Source of the DNA: Microbispora catharanthi
Lineage (GTDB): Bacteria; Actinomycetota; Actinomycetes; Streptosporangiales; Streptosporangiaceae
Length of the DNA stretch: 64,000 bases
Assembly: GCF_006334915.2 (NCBI RefSeq)
Contig: NZ_VDMA02000016.1
Coordinates: 1 to 64,000, forward strand
Direction of reading: 5' to 3'
The translations under genes and the position numbers were made by a program. This document shows, piece by piece, positions 49,608 through 58,459 of the stretch (position 1 is its first letter; each line of letters starts with the position of its first letter). The notes under the pieces are model-generated. The model did not search any database, had not been told where the DNA came from, and saw only the letters and a list, made by a program, of their open reading frames with translations.

Positions 49608-50774
49608 ATGGATATCAAGGACACGGCCCGGCCGCTCGACGGCGCGGGAGTCTCGGCGTTCCTCGGGTCGCTTCCCGCCCGGCCCCTGCTGCTCGGCCTG
49701 GGCGAGGCCAGGCACTTCGTGGGGGAGCTGGGCGAGGTGCGCAACGAGATCTTCCGGCATCTGGTCGAGCACGAGGGTTACCGGTCGTTCGCCATCGAGA
49801 GCGACTGTCTCAAGGGCCTCGTGGTGGACGACTACATCACGACGGGCGCGGGCACCCTCGACGACGTCATGGAACGCGGCTTCAGCCACGGCTTCGGCGC
49901 GTCACCGGCCAACCGCGAGCTCGTGCGCTGGATGCGGGCGTACAACGAGGAGCATGACGAGAAGCTCCGGTTCTTCGGGTTCGACGGCCCGCTCGAGTAT
50001 TGGGCGGCGAGCCCGCGCCAGGCGCTCACCGCCCTCTACGCCCTCCTCGACGGCCCGCTCCCCGGCACCGTGGTGACCGGGGAAGCCCTCGACGCTCTGC
50101 TGGGCCAGGACGACCGGTGGTCGAACGAGGCCGCGGCCATGGATCCGTCCCAGTCGATCGGCCGGTCCGCCGACGCCCAGCGGCTGCGGCTGATCGCCGA
50201 CGACCTGGTGGCGCTGCTCGAGACGCAGGCGCCGCAGCTGAGCACGGAGGACGGGGAGCGGGCGGCACTGTACGCACGCACCGCCGTCGGCCTGCTCCGC
50301 TACCACTACTGGATGGCCGACGCGTCCCCGGCACGGTGGACCCGGCTGTCGGCCCTGCGGGACGCGATGATGGCCGCCAACCTGCGTGCCGTCGCCGGGC
50401 ACGGCCCGGCCCTGGTCTTCGCGAGCAACCTCCACCTGCAGCGGAACAAGAGCGTGATGCCGTTCGGCGACCAGCAGCTGGAGTGGTGGAGCGCGGGGGC
50501 CATCACCGCGACGCACCTGGGCGACCGGTACGCCTTCCTGGCCTCGGCCTTCGGCACGGCCGGCGACGACACCCCGCCCCCGGACACCGTGGAGGGCATC
50601 CTGTCCACGCTCCCGTGGGAGCACTCCCTCGTCGACGCCCGCCGCCTGGCCGAGGCCGTCACGGAGCCCGTCCCGCGCGTCTCCCGCGATTTCGCCTATT
50701 TCCCGCTGGACCCGGCCCAGCTCGGCATGATCGACGGCGTCGTCTTCCTCAGGCGGGTTGTCACGCCGGGTTGA
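49608..50774 (+). CDS. Erythromycin esterase-family protein
   Basis: 388 residues from ATG 49608; TACCGT lies 7 nt upstream and no good ribosome site is present, so a leaderless start is likely. Marks: LLLGLGEARHFVGELGEVRNEIFRHLVEHEGYRSFAIESD, GFSHGFGASPANRELVRWMRAYNEEHDEKLRFFGFDGPLEY, and GPALVFASNLHLQRN, matching EreA/EreB-like hydrolases (erythromycin lactone esterase or succinoglycan-type relatives). The canonical GEASHG glycine-histidine reads GEARHF here. Divergent MerR regulator. Confidence 0.88.
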   Translation: MDIKDTARPLDGAGVSAFLGSLPARPLLLGLGEARHFVGELGEVRNEIFRHLVEHEGYRSFAIESDCLKGLVVDDYITTGAGTLDDVMERGFSHGFGASPANRELVRWMRAYNEEHDEKLRFFGFDGPLEYWAASPRQALTALYALLDGPLPGTVVTGEALDALLGQDDRWSNEAAAMDPSQSIGRSADAQRLRLIADDLVALLETQAPQLSTEDGERAALYARTAVGLLRYHYWMADASPARWTRLSALRDAMMAANLRAVAGHGPALVFASNLHLQRNKSVMPFGDQQLEWWSAGAITATHLGDRYAFLASAFGTAGDDTPPPDTVEGILSTLPWEHSLVDARRLAEAVTEPVPRVSRDFAYFPLDPAQLGMIDGVVFLRRVVTPG

Positions 50775-50856
50775 CGGAAGTGCGTGCGTGTCAGGCCCGG
50801 CCGGCGTGCACGCGCATCAAACACCCATCCGTGCCGCCCCTCACCGGGGCGGCACG

Positions 50857-51423
50857 TCACCTGCCCGCCGTAACGGCCTTCAGCTCGTCGAACGACTCTC
50901 GGACGATCTGCGACATATCCGGCTCGCCGGGGTCACTGATCCACTGTTCGAACGCGATCTTGAAGACGGCGATGCCCGTCTCGGCGGCCAGGCTCGCGGC
51001 CGGGTCCGCGACGCCGCGCCGCCGCAGCGTGTCGGCGAGCGCCGCGGACAGCGACGCGAGCTTGATCAGCTCCCGTTCCCGGAGTTCGGCGTTGGCGGCG
51101 ATGACGGTCTGCCGCTGCCGGGCGCTCTCGCGGCGCTCCTGGAACACGGCGCCGACGCTCTCGACGGCTCCGGCTATCGCGTCGATCGGCGCGGCGGAGT
51201 CCGGCGCGGCGGCGACGGCGTTCACGAGGTGATCCCGCAGTGTTCCCGAGCCCCAGAACAGCACCTCGCGCTTGTCGGCGAAGTGCCGGAAGAACGTGCG
51301 CTCCGTCAGCCCCGCCCGCTTGGCGATCTCCGCCACGGTCGTCTGCTCGTATCCGCGTTCGATGTAGAGCTCGATCGCCGCCTGCTCGAGACGGCCGCGC
51401 GCGTTCGGCTCCCATCGACCCAT
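50857..51423 (-). CDS. TetR-family transcriptional regulator
   Basis: 188 residues from ATG 51423. HTH: RGRLEQAAIELYIERGYEQTTVAEIAKRAGLTERTFFRHFADKREVLFWG, the AcrR-like subtype common in actinomycetes, then a helical ligand domain with SFDELKAVTAG at the end. It is divergent from the epimerase gene; twin operator-like repeats lie between them. Confidence 0.93.
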   Translation of the reverse strand: MGRWEPNARGRLEQAAIELYIERGYEQTTVAEIAKRAGLTERTFFRHFADKREVLFWGSGTLRDHLVNAVAAAPDSAAPIDAIAGAVESVGAVFQERRESARQRQTVIAANAELRERELIKLASLSAALADTLRRRGVADPAASLAAETGIAVFKIAFEQWISDPGEPDMSQIVRESFDELKAVTAGR

Positions 51424-51439
51424 GCCTCGGATCCTACCC

Positions 51440-51490
51440 TGATGACAGTCGCTGACATCAGTGCTACGTTGATGACAGTCACTGACATCG
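51440..51490. promoter_or_regulatory. Twin TetR operators
   Basis: Two 21-bp elements, 51440-51460 and 51470-51490, share TGATGACAGTC and CTGACATC and are each near-palindromic (TGATG-n-CAG...CTG-n-CATCA). The 30-bp period puts them on one face of the helix. Likely bound by the adjacent TetR protein. Confidence 0.75.
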
Positions 51491-51544
51491 CCGCCCGCTC
51501 GGGGTGACCCGGCGCGGAGGGCAATCGACCATTTGGAGTACGTC

Positions 51545-52471
51545 ATGCGCGTGTTCGTCACCGGCGCGTCCGGCTGGATCGGCTCCGCCGTCGTCCCCGA
51601 ACTCATCGGCGCGGGGCACGAGGTCGTCGGCCTGGCGCGGTCCGACGCCTCGGCCGCCGCACTCACCAGGGCCGGGGCGCGGGTGTGCCGCGGCACCATC
51701 GACGATCTCGACACCCTGCGGAGCGCGGCCGCGGAGTCGGACGGCGTGATCCACCTCGCGTTCAAGCACGACATCGCCTTCACCGGTGACTTCCAGGGCG
51801 CCGCCGACGCGGATCGTCGAGCCGTCGAGACGTTCGGCGAGGTGCTGGCGGGCTCTGACCGGCCGTTCGTCCTCGCCTCCGGCCTCCTCGGGCTGACACA
51901 GGGACGGGTGGCGACCGAAAGGGACGGGCGTGATTCCGGCTCCGCCGGGGCGCACGACGGCGGCCCGCAGGCCCGGCAGGCCACCGCGCTGAGGACGCTC
52001 GACCTCGCCTCCCACGGCGTCCGCTCGTCGGTGCTGCGCCTGCCCCCGACCGTGTACGGCGAGGGAGACCACGGCTTCATGGCGGCACTGGTCGGCATCG
52101 CCCGCGACAGGGGCGTCTCCGGTCACGTCGGCGACGGGTCCAATCGCTGGCCCGGTGTGCACCGGCTCGACGCCGCGCACCTGTTCCGCCTCGCGCTGGA
52201 GAAGGCCCCGGCGGGATCGGTGCTGCACGCGGTCACCGACGAGGGCGTGCCGATCCGCGCCGTCGCCGAGGTGATCGGCCGCCACCTCGGTCTGCCGGTG
52301 GTCTCGATCCCCCGCGAGGAGGCGAGCGAGCACTTCTCCTGGCTGGGCGGCATGATCGGGATCGACGCCCCGGCGTCGAGCGCGCTGACCCGTGAACTGC
52401 TGGGCTGGCAGCCGGTCCAACCGGGGCTGATCGACGACCTCGAAAAGGGCCACTACTTCCGCGCAGGGTGA
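51545..52471 (+). CDS. NAD(P)-dependent epimerase/dehydratase (extended SDR)
   Basis: 308 residues from ATG 51545 (GGAG site). GxxGxxG at RVFVTGASGWIGSAVVPELI; AAESDGVIHLAFKHD; VLRLPPTVYGEGDHGFMAAL; ALEKAPAGSVLHAVTDEGVPIRAVAEVIGRHLGLPV. The active-site YxxxK is not visible, as often in this atypical group. Probably a stress-induced reductase under control of the divergent TetR protein. Confidence 0.9.
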   Translation: MRVFVTGASGWIGSAVVPELIGAGHEVVGLARSDASAAALTRAGARVCRGTIDDLDTLRSAAAESDGVIHLAFKHDIAFTGDFQGAADADRRAVETFGEVLAGSDRPFVLASGLLGLTQGRVATERDGRDSGSAGAHDGGPQARQATALRTLDLASHGVRSSVLRLPPTVYGEGDHGFMAALVGIARDRGVSGHVGDGSNRWPGVHRLDAAHLFRLALEKAPAGSVLHAVTDEGVPIRAVAEVIGRHLGLPVVSIPREEASEHFSWLGGMIGIDAPASSALTRELLGWQPVQPGLIDDLEKGHYFRAG

Positions 52472-52524
52472 CCGGCGAGCGGTGACCGGCGAGCGGTGAC
52501 CGGCGAGCGGTGACCGGCGGGCGC
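52469..52524 (+). repeat. Four tandem copies of a 14-bp repeat at the epimerase stop codon
   Basis: TGACCGGCGAGCGG occurs three times in a row, followed by a fourth copy with one or two changes. The first copy contains the stop codon of the epimerase gene. Confidence 0.9.
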
Positions 52525-52539
52525 GCCGGTGCGGGATCG

Positions 52540-53187
52540 TCAGGGACGGGGCAGGGCGATGGAGGTCGCGATGTGCCCGTCGCTCACCACCCACCGCCCC
52601 GGCAGGGTGTTCGTCGCGATGGCCGGGTCGGCGACCAGGAGCCGTGCGCGGAACGTGCCCGAGGGCTCGATGTCCACGACCGCCCCGGTGAAGTCGAGCC
52701 AGCGGCCGGTCAGCGGGAACCACACCTTGTAGACCGACTCCTTGGCGCTGAACAGGATCCTGTCCCAGCAGACCTCGCCGTCCGCGTCGCCCATCGCCCG
52801 GAGGGCGGCGATCTCCTCGCGTGAGGCGATCGTGGAAAGGACCTCCTCCGGAAGGGGTTCGTGCGGTTCCGCGTCGATCCCGACCGCGCGCGCGACGTCC
52901 GCGGAGGCGACGGCCGCCGCGCGATAGCCCGAGCAGTGCGTGATGCTGCCGACCGTGCCGGCGGGCCAGACGGGCGCGCCCCGCTCGCCGCGCGGGATCG
53001 GCACCGGCCCGACGCCGATCCGGGCCAGCGCGAGCCGGGCGCAGTGGCGTCCGGTGACGAACTCGCGCCGCCGCCGGTCGACGGCCCGCGCGATGAGCGG
53101 CCTCTCCTCCGGGAACAGCGTCTCCTCCGGCACGTCGCCGAACTTCTCGGCCGACGCCACCCACGGGGGGAGGATCTCGTCGATCAT
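52540..53187 (-). CDS. 4'-phosphopantetheinyl transferase (Sfp/EntD type)
   Basis: 215 residues. Transfers phosphopantetheine from CoA to carrier proteins of PKS/NRPS/FAS. Marks: CoA-binding RRREFVTGRHCARLALARIG and PRGERGAPVWPAGTVGSITHC, Mg-site VGIDAEPHEPLP, and FSAKESVYKVWFPLTGRWLDF. No PKS or NRPS lies in the window, so it probably serves clusters elsewhere. Confidence 0.93.
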   Translation of the reverse strand: MIDEILPPWVASAEKFGDVPEETLFPEERPLIARAVDRRRREFVTGRHCARLALARIGVGPVPIPRGERGAPVWPAGTVGSITHCSGYRAAAVASADVARAVGIDAEPHEPLPEEVLSTIASREEIAALRAMGDADGEVCWDRILFSAKESVYKVWFPLTGRWLDFTGAVVDIEPSGTFRARLLVADPAIATNTLPGRWVVSDGHIATSIALPRP

Positions 53188-53325
53188 GCGGCCGTCCCCG
53201 GCGCCGCGAACATCCCCTCCACCGACGCGGCCATGTGTGGAGAGTACAGATGTCCGCGCGGCAGCGGAAGATCGATTCCGGCGGCCGTACGAGCGTGCGG
53301 GACCGATCGAGAGGGCGGGCCCTCG

Positions 53326-54294
53326 CTATTGGCGATCCCGGGCGGTCAGGTTCTTCCCTGAGGGCTCCTCGCGGCGGTTCCTGTATTCGCTCGCGCCCAC
53401 GGAGACCACGAGGCAGGCGCAGATGACCGCGAGCGACAGCCATACGGGGATCTTGTACACGTCCGCCAGGAGCATCTTCGCGCCGACGAACACGAGGATC
53501 GCCGCCAGGCCGTACCGCAGATAGCCGAACCGGTGCATGGCCCCGGCCAGCAGGAAGTACATCGCGCGCAGCCCCAGGATCGCGAACGCGTTGGAGGTGA
53601 AGACGAGGAACGGCTCGGAGGTGACGGCGAAGATCGCCGGGATCGAGTCGACCGCGAAGACGATGTCGCTGGTCTCCACCGCGACCAGGACGGCCAGCAG
53701 CGGCGTCGCGGCCCACCGGCGGCCCGGCCGCCCGTCCGCGTCCTGCCGCACGAGGAACCGCTGGCCCTGGTAGGAGTCGGTGACGGGGATGAGCCGGCGC
53801 ATCGCGCGCAGCACCGGGTTGCGGTCGGGGTGCACCTCGATCGCCGAATGCCTGGCCATCTTCACGCCGGTGTAGAGCAGGAACGCCCCGAAGACATACA
53901 GGATCCAGTGGAATCGGTCGAGCAGGACGGCGCCCGCGCCGATGAAGGCCGCACGGAAGACCAGCGCGCCGAGCACACCGAAGAACAGCACGCGGTGCTG
54001 CAGTTCGCGGGGGACCGCGAAGAACGAGAACAGCAGCGCGATCACGAAGACGTTGTCGACGGCCAGGGACTTCTCGATGAGATAACCGGCCAGGTACTCC
54101 CCGCCGGCCTCCGGCCCCCAGGCGAGCCAGACCACGGCCCCGAAGCCGAGGCCCAGCGCGATCCACACCCCCGACCAGGCCAGCGCCTCGCGGACGCCCA
54201 CCACGTGGGCCCGGCGATGGGCGAACAGGTCCACGGCGAGCATGGCGAGGATGACCGCCAGAACCGCGGCCCAGACCCACAGGGGCACAGACAT
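53326..54294 (-). CDS. TerC-family membrane protein (Alx/MeeY-like, probable Mn2+ exporter)
   Basis: 322 residues, seven to nine helices. ATG 54294 was chosen because GAGGAGG lies just upstream and homologues begin MSVPLWVW. Family marks: LFAHRRAHVVGVREALAWSGVWIALGLGF, EKSLAVDNVFVIALLFSFFAVP, VETSDIVFAVDSIPAIFAVT, all with membrane acidic residues for metal. A 150-nt leader with a yybP-ykoY-like riboswitch precedes it, which supports manganese homeostasis rather than tellurite resistance. Confidence 0.93.
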   Translation of the reverse strand: MSVPLWVWAAVLAVILAMLAVDLFAHRRAHVVGVREALAWSGVWIALGLGFGAVVWLAWGPEAGGEYLAGYLIEKSLAVDNVFVIALLFSFFAVPRELQHRVLFFGVLGALVFRAAFIGAGAVLLDRFHWILYVFGAFLLYTGVKMARHSAIEVHPDRNPVLRAMRRLIPVTDSYQGQRFLVRQDADGRPGRRWAATPLLAVLVAVETSDIVFAVDSIPAIFAVTSEPFLVFTSNAFAILGLRAMYFLLAGAMHRFGYLRYGLAAILVFVGAKMLLADVYKIPVWLSLAVICACLVVSVGASEYRNRREEPSGKNLTARDRQ

Positions 54295-54310
54295 CGTCAA
54301 CCTCCTCACC

Positions 54311-54437
54311 GCCGCATGGGCGGGCTCGGCAGGCCGACGGTCTCCCCGTGCCACCGCCAGCGGTGACCCTCGCGCCGGGACGCCCTACGACGGCGGCCGT
54401 GATGACGACGCTGAGGAAGCCGGGTACTCCCCCTCGA
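54311..54437 (-). promoter_or_regulatory. yybP-ykoY-like manganese riboswitch in the terC leader
   Basis: On the minus strand the leader contains CGAGGGGGAGTA (54436-54425), GTCGTCATCACG (54409-54398) and GGGTCACCG (54369-54361), with GAGACCGTCGGC near its 3' end. GGGGAGUA plus GUCGUCA..CG in this order is the yybP-ykoY signature, and TerC genes are the classic target. Boundaries are approximate; covariance was not tested. Confidence 0.65.
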
Positions 54438-54447
54438 ACTGTGTTCA

Positions 54448-54477
54448 AGTATTCACGAAATCAACTTCGTGCGTCAA
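54448..54477 (-). promoter_or_regulatory. terC promoter whose spacer is a perfect palindrome
   Basis: TTGACG (54477-54472), an 18-bp spacer CACGAA-GTTGAT-TTCGTG (54471-54454) and AATACT (54453-54448). The palindrome fills the spacer exactly, so a bound repressor would block RNA polymerase. It also overlaps the last codons of the upstream winged-helix gene, which may be that regulator. Confidence 0.65.
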
Positions 54478-54769
54478 CCGCCGCCCCGAACAGTTCGAGG
54501 AGCTCGCCGATGTGCCGGTGCCGCTCGACCGGGTGGCGGAACGGGGCCAGCGGGTTGATCGTGTAGTGGTTGCGCCGCCCCACGCGCTCACGGCGCAGGT
54601 AGCCTGCCGCCTCCAGGTCGGAGACGATCGTCTGGGCCGCCCGCTCGGTGATCCCGACCGACTCGGCGACGTCCCGCAGCCGCGCGTCGGGATCGCGGGA
54701 CAGCGCGAGCAGCACGTGCGCGTGGTTGGTGAGGAACGTCCAGCCGCCCGCGGGGGAGGAGGTGCTCAT
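54461..54769 (-). CDS. Small winged-helix (MarR/ArsR-like) regulator
   Basis: 102 residues: WTFLTNHAHVLLALSRDPDARLRDVAESVGITERAAQTIVSDLEAAGYLRRERVGRRNHYTINPLAPFRHPVE. A minimal winged HTH with no obvious ligand domain or metal cysteines. Its 3' end carries the terC promoter, so it may regulate terC or be unrelated. CATAAT and GAGG precede the ATG at 54769. Confidence 0.85.
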   Translation of the reverse strand: MSTSSPAGGWTFLTNHAHVLLALSRDPDARLRDVAESVGITERAAQTIVSDLEAAGYLRRERVGRRNHYTINPLAPFRHPVERHRHIGELLELFGAAVDARS

Positions 54770-54982
54770 ACCTCATTATGCGATGGCGGATTCGCGAAAC
54801 CCAGATCGGGCCACCCCGCCGCCGTACCCGCCCAGGTCGCGAGGGACAGGAGCGCGGCCGGCGAACCGCGCCGAGCGTGGCCGTACGGGTGCCGCCCGGC
54901 CCGGCGAGGAGCACGTGCACACGGAGGAGTGAGTCGCAGGCCGGGCAGAATGGGGCTTTCGGGATCTTCTGGGAGGCTTCAC

Positions 54983-56155
54983 GTGACCATCGACGTCGGA
55001 CGGGTGCGGGCGGACACGCCGGGATGCGAGCACGTCGTCCACTTCAACAACGCCGGTTCGTCCCTGCCGCCGCGGCAGGTGACCGACGCCGTGGTGGACC
55101 ACCTGCGCCTGGAGGAGCGCGTCGGCGGCTACGAGGCGGCCGCCGCCGCCCTCGACCGGTCGGAGCGGACCTACGACGCGCTGGCCGAGCTCGTCGGCGC
55201 GGACCGCGACGAGATCGCCCTCGTCGAGAACGCCACCCGCGCCTGGGACATGGCCTTCTACTCCCTGCCGTGGAAGCCGGGCGACCGTATCCTCACCTCG
55301 CGCGCCGAGTACGCCAGCAACGCGATCGCCTTCCTGCAGACCGCCAGGCGGCACGATGTGCGGGTCGAGGTGGTGCCCGACGACGAGAGCGGCGCCCTGT
55401 CCGTCGAGGCGCTGCGAGACATGATCGACGAGCGGGTCAAGCTGATCGCCGTCACCCACGTGCCGACCCAGGGCGGCCTGGTCAACCCGGCGGCAGAAAT
55501 CGGCGCCGTGGCACGGGAGGCGGGGGTGACGTTCCTGCTGGACGCCTGCCAGTCGATCGGGCAGTCGCGGGTCGACGTCCGGGAGATCGGCTGCGACCTG
55601 TTGTCGGCGACCGGCCGCAAGTTCCTGCGCGGGCCGCGTGGCACCGGGTTCCTGTACTGCTCGCGGCGGATGCTCGACCGCCTGGAGCCGCCGTTCCTCG
55701 ACCTGCACGCCGCCACCTGGACCTCCGCGGACTCCTACGAGGTGCGCGGCGACGCCCGGCGGTTCGAGAACTGGGAGGGCTATGTGGCCGGCAAGATCGG
55801 CCTCGGTGTGGCGGCCGACTACGCGCTGAGCCTCGGGCTCGACGCCATCGAGGAGCGGGTGACCGGCCTCGCCGGGGCGCTGCGCGGGCGGCTGGCCGCG
55901 ATCCCCGGGGTGACCGTGCACGACCGGGGCGCGCGGCGGTGCGGCATCGTGACGTTCACCGTGGACGGGCACGACAGCCGGGACGTGGCCGCCCGGCTGT
56001 CGGCCGCGAAGGTCAACGTCTCGGTGTCCGCGGCGTACTCCGCCCGATGGGACTTCGAGGCCCGGGCGCTGCCCTCGCTCGTGCGGTCCTCGGTGCACTA
56101 CTACAACACCGAGGACGAGCTGGACCGGCTGTGCGAGGCCCTGCCCTCCGCCTGA
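54983..56155 (+). CDS. Class V aminotransferase (PLP; cysteine desulfurase/isopenicillin-epimerase-like)
   Basis: 390 residues from GTG 54983 (GGGAGG site); the frame extends far upstream without meaning. Marks: VVHFNNAGSSLPPRQVTDAVVDHLRLEERVGGYEAAAAA, VENATRAWDMAFYSLPWKPGDRILTSRAEYASN, THVPTQGGLVNPAAEIG, LLDACQSIGQSRVDV and Schiff-base Lys in LLSATGRKFLRGPRGTGFLY. The NNAGSSLPP start is typical of the EgtE/isopenicillin-epimerase-like branch. No ergothioneine genes are nearby, so the substrate is open. Confidence 0.9.
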   Translation: MTIDVGRVRADTPGCEHVVHFNNAGSSLPPRQVTDAVVDHLRLEERVGGYEAAAAALDRSERTYDALAELVGADRDEIALVENATRAWDMAFYSLPWKPGDRILTSRAEYASNAIAFLQTARRHDVRVEVVPDDESGALSVEALRDMIDERVKLIAVTHVPTQGGLVNPAAEIGAVAREAGVTFLLDACQSIGQSRVDVREIGCDLLSATGRKFLRGPRGTGFLYCSRRMLDRLEPPFLDLHAATWTSADSYEVRGDARRFENWEGYVAGKIGLGVAADYALSLGLDAIEERVTGLAGALRGRLAAIPGVTVHDRGARRCGIVTFTVDGHDSRDVAARLSAAKVNVSVSAAYSARWDFEARALPSLVRSSVHYYNTEDELDRLCEALPSA

Positions 56156-56156
56156 G

Positions 56157-57119
56157 CTACAGACTCCAGTCGATGACCGGCCCCGCGGGCACGATGCGCA
56201 GGGGGTTGATCTTCGGGTGGGTGCCGTAGTAGTGCCGTTTGATGTGGGCGAAGTTCGTCGTGCCGCCGAAGGCCGGGTTCGCGTAGAGGTCGCGGGCGTA
56301 GCGCCAGAGGTTGGGGTAGTCGGACAGGCGGCGGAGGTTCGCCTTGAAGTGGGTCACGTAGACCGCGTCGAAGCGGGCCAGCGTGACCCACAGGCGGACG
56401 TCCGCCTCGGTGAGCCGGTCGCCGAACAGGTAGCGGCCGCCGCCCAGGCGCTCCTCGAGCTCGTCGAGCGCCGCGAACAACGTCGTCACGGCCGCGTCGT
56501 ACGCCTCCTGGCTCTCGGCGAAGCCGCACTTGTACACGCCGTTGTTGACGTCGGCGTACACGCGCTCGTTGAGCACGTCGATGTCGCCCCGCAGGTCCTC
56601 CGGGTAGAGGTCGATCCCCGGCCTGGCCCACCGCGCGAACGCCTGACCCAGGTCGAGGCTGATGTCGGGGAAGTTGTTGCTGACGATCCGGCGGGTGCGC
56701 CGGTCCCACAGGACGGGCACCGACACGTGGCCGTCGTAGCCGGGCTCGGTCGCCTCGTACGCCTCTCGCAGCAGCGTGAAGCCGTTCAGCTCGTCGGGGC
56801 CGTGGCCGGGGCCCTCGCGGAACGCCCACCCGCGACCGTCGCGCACGGGATCGACCACGGACATCGACACCACGTCCTCCAGGCCGAGGAGCGCCCGGAC
56901 GATGACCGAGCGGTGGGCCCACGGGCAGGCCAGCGACACGTACAGGTGATACCGGCCGGGCTCGGCGCGATATCCGCCGCTCCCGTCGGCCGTCACGCGG
57001 TCGCGGAAGCGGTACAGGGGCCGCTCGAACGACCCGTCCGGCCGGGTGGCCGCTTTGATCGTGTAGTCGCCGTAGGTCGCGAAGTCCACCGGACTCGCGA
57101 CGGGGGCCGTTGTCGTCAC
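56157..57119 (-). CDS. Xi-class glutathione S-transferase-like (S-glutathionyl/mycothiol-hydroquinone reductase)
   Basis: 320 residues from GTG 57119. YHLYVSLACPWAHRSVIVRALLGLEDVVSMSVVDP with the catalytic Cys of the CPWA motif, SVPVLWDRRTRRIVSNNFPDISLDLG, and the C-terminal YLFGDRLTEADVRLWVTLARFDAVYVTHFKANLRR. Relatives reductively remove thiol from hydroquinones; actinomycetes would use mycothiol. Convergent with the aminotransferase gene, 1 bp between them. Confidence 0.93.
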   Translation of the reverse strand: MTTTAPVASPVDFATYGDYTIKAATRPDGSFERPLYRFRDRVTADGSGGYRAEPGRYHLYVSLACPWAHRSVIVRALLGLEDVVSMSVVDPVRDGRGWAFREGPGHGPDELNGFTLLREAYEATEPGYDGHVSVPVLWDRRTRRIVSNNFPDISLDLGQAFARWARPGIDLYPEDLRGDIDVLNERVYADVNNGVYKCGFAESQEAYDAAVTTLFAALDELEERLGGGRYLFGDRLTEADVRLWVTLARFDAVYVTHFKANLRRLSDYPNLWRYARDLYANPAFGGTTNFAHIKRHYYGTHPKINPLRIVPAGPVIDWSL

Positions 57120-57312
57120 GCCGCCACCGTCCTCTCGTCTCCGACGAGACGAGCGTAACGGGAGCCGGTGACACGACCGCCATGGCGTGGCGTCGACCGC
57201 CGGCGTCGACCGCCTCGGGACGGTGGTCCCGGGCCCGGGACGGCGGTGCCGCGCCTGCGCGCCGCGTGGCCGGCGCGGGGCGGGGCGCCGCCAGCCGGAG
57301 GCCGGAGTCCGG

Positions 57313-57789
57313 TCAGTGGGCCGGTCCCATGTGCGCCGATCCCGTCGTGCGGAAGCCGCCGGGCTGCCCGCGCTCCATCATGCCGAACCGCATGGTCGCC
57401 AGGCCGAAGAGCAGGATGAGCGCGCCCACGACCACGTTGCTGATGATCGTCGCGGTGGTCGCCATGCCCCCGCGGATCACCCAGGGGGCGATGATGGTCC
57501 AGATACCGAGCAGCGGGGCGACCCAGGAGATTCCGTAGGTGCGCCCGAACGCCGAGCTGTACCCCATCGCCAGGAGCGCCACAGCGAGGCCCGTGATCAG
57601 GTTGTTCACGGCAAGCGGAGTTCGCGTGCCGCTGAATCCGACGATCCACGGCGAGAGCGCTAGATACAGGCCGCTCAGGAGCGTGAGACCGTCGGCGAGC
57701 TGCGCGGCGGGATTCGCCGCGGCGGCCTCGTAGCGAGCGCGCATCTGCATGATGTCGGGATGCGTCCCGATGTCGGCGCCGTGTGTCAT
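57313..57789 (-). CDS. SPW-repeat membrane protein
   Basis: 158 residues with four helices in two SPW units: GLYLALSPWIVGF...NNLITGLAVALLAMGYSS and LLGIWTIIAPWVIRG...SNVVVGALILLFGLAT. SPW proteins are small membrane proteins of unknown function, often stress-linked. N-terminus MTHGADIGTHPDIMQMRARYEAA is cytoplasmic. Divergent from csbD. Confidence 0.88.
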   Translation of the reverse strand: MTHGADIGTHPDIMQMRARYEAAAANPAAQLADGLTLLSGLYLALSPWIVGFSGTRTPLAVNNLITGLAVALLAMGYSSAFGRTYGISWVAPLLGIWTIIAPWVIRGGMATTATIISNVVVGALILLFGLATMRFGMMERGQPGGFRTTGSAHMGPAH

Positions 57790-57979
57790 ACGTCACACCA
57801 CCCTTCAGAGGTGTGTGCTGTAGTCCTTATTCCTAGCGTACGCCCGGTTCGTCACTTTTTCCCGTTTTGGTGGGATTGTGTTTGCGGGGTGTGAGCGGCG
57901 ACACGTCGAGCGGCGTTTAGCCCCTTCACCAGCGGAAAGAGGGAGTTCGTCAGCTTCTGGAACCGAGAGGAGCGTCCGG

Positions 57980-58174
57980 ATGAGCACGGAGGACAAGTTC
58001 CGCAACAAGTCGGAAGAGGTCGCCGGCAAGGCCAAGGAGGGGCTCGGCAGGATCACCGACGACGAGAGCCTGGAGGCCGAGGGCCGGGCCGACCAGTCCG
58101 AGAGCCACATGAAGCAGGCCGGCGAGAAGGTCAAGGACGCCGCCGGCAAGGTGAAGGACGCCTTCAAGGACTGA
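57980..58174 (+). CDS. CsbD-family general stress protein
   Basis: 64 residues: STEDKFRNKSEEVAGKAKEGLGRITDDESLEAEGRADQSESHMKQAGEKVKDAAGKVKDAF, a charged, helical CsbD repeat protein. ATG 57980 follows GAGAGGAG; the open frame further upstream has no homology. Usually under general-stress sigma control; I do not see a convincing SigB-type promoter. Confidence 0.93.
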   Translation: MSTEDKFRNKSEEVAGKAKEGLGRITDDESLEAEGRADQSESHMKQAGEKVKDAAGKVKDAFKD

Positions 58175-58321
58175 CCCGCGCGGGGACGACGATCCCGCGG
58201 GAGGTGACAGGCCGCAAAGGGCCCGGTCGGACGGGCCGGTGGCCGTCGCCGGGGGGCGAGGGGCCGCCGAGCCGGGCACGATCGCCCGGCGCTCCCGTCC
58301 CCATTGATGGTGTGGAGAGCG

Positions 58322-58343
58322 GCCGGCTCCGCGAGGAGCCGGC
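58322..58343 (+). terminator. GNRA-capped terminator hairpin after csbD
   Basis: GCCGGCTCC-GCGA-GGAGCCGGC is a perfect 9-bp stem with a GCGA tetraloop, 148 bp after the csbD stop. Confidence 0.55.
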
Positions 58344-58459
58344 TTCCGCGTTCACCGGGCTGTTCACTGACTGTTCACCTGACGCAACGGTCGTCTCGGG
58401 GAGAGCCGTTGGTTCCGGGCCGGCGGCTCCGGCCCGCGATGACGAAAGACGCCCGCCGG

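Noticed and set aside
57864-57892. SigB-type promoter (GTTT...GGGTGT) for csbD
   Set aside because: The spacer is 19 bp, too long for the 14-16 bp norm, and the -10 has a mismatch.
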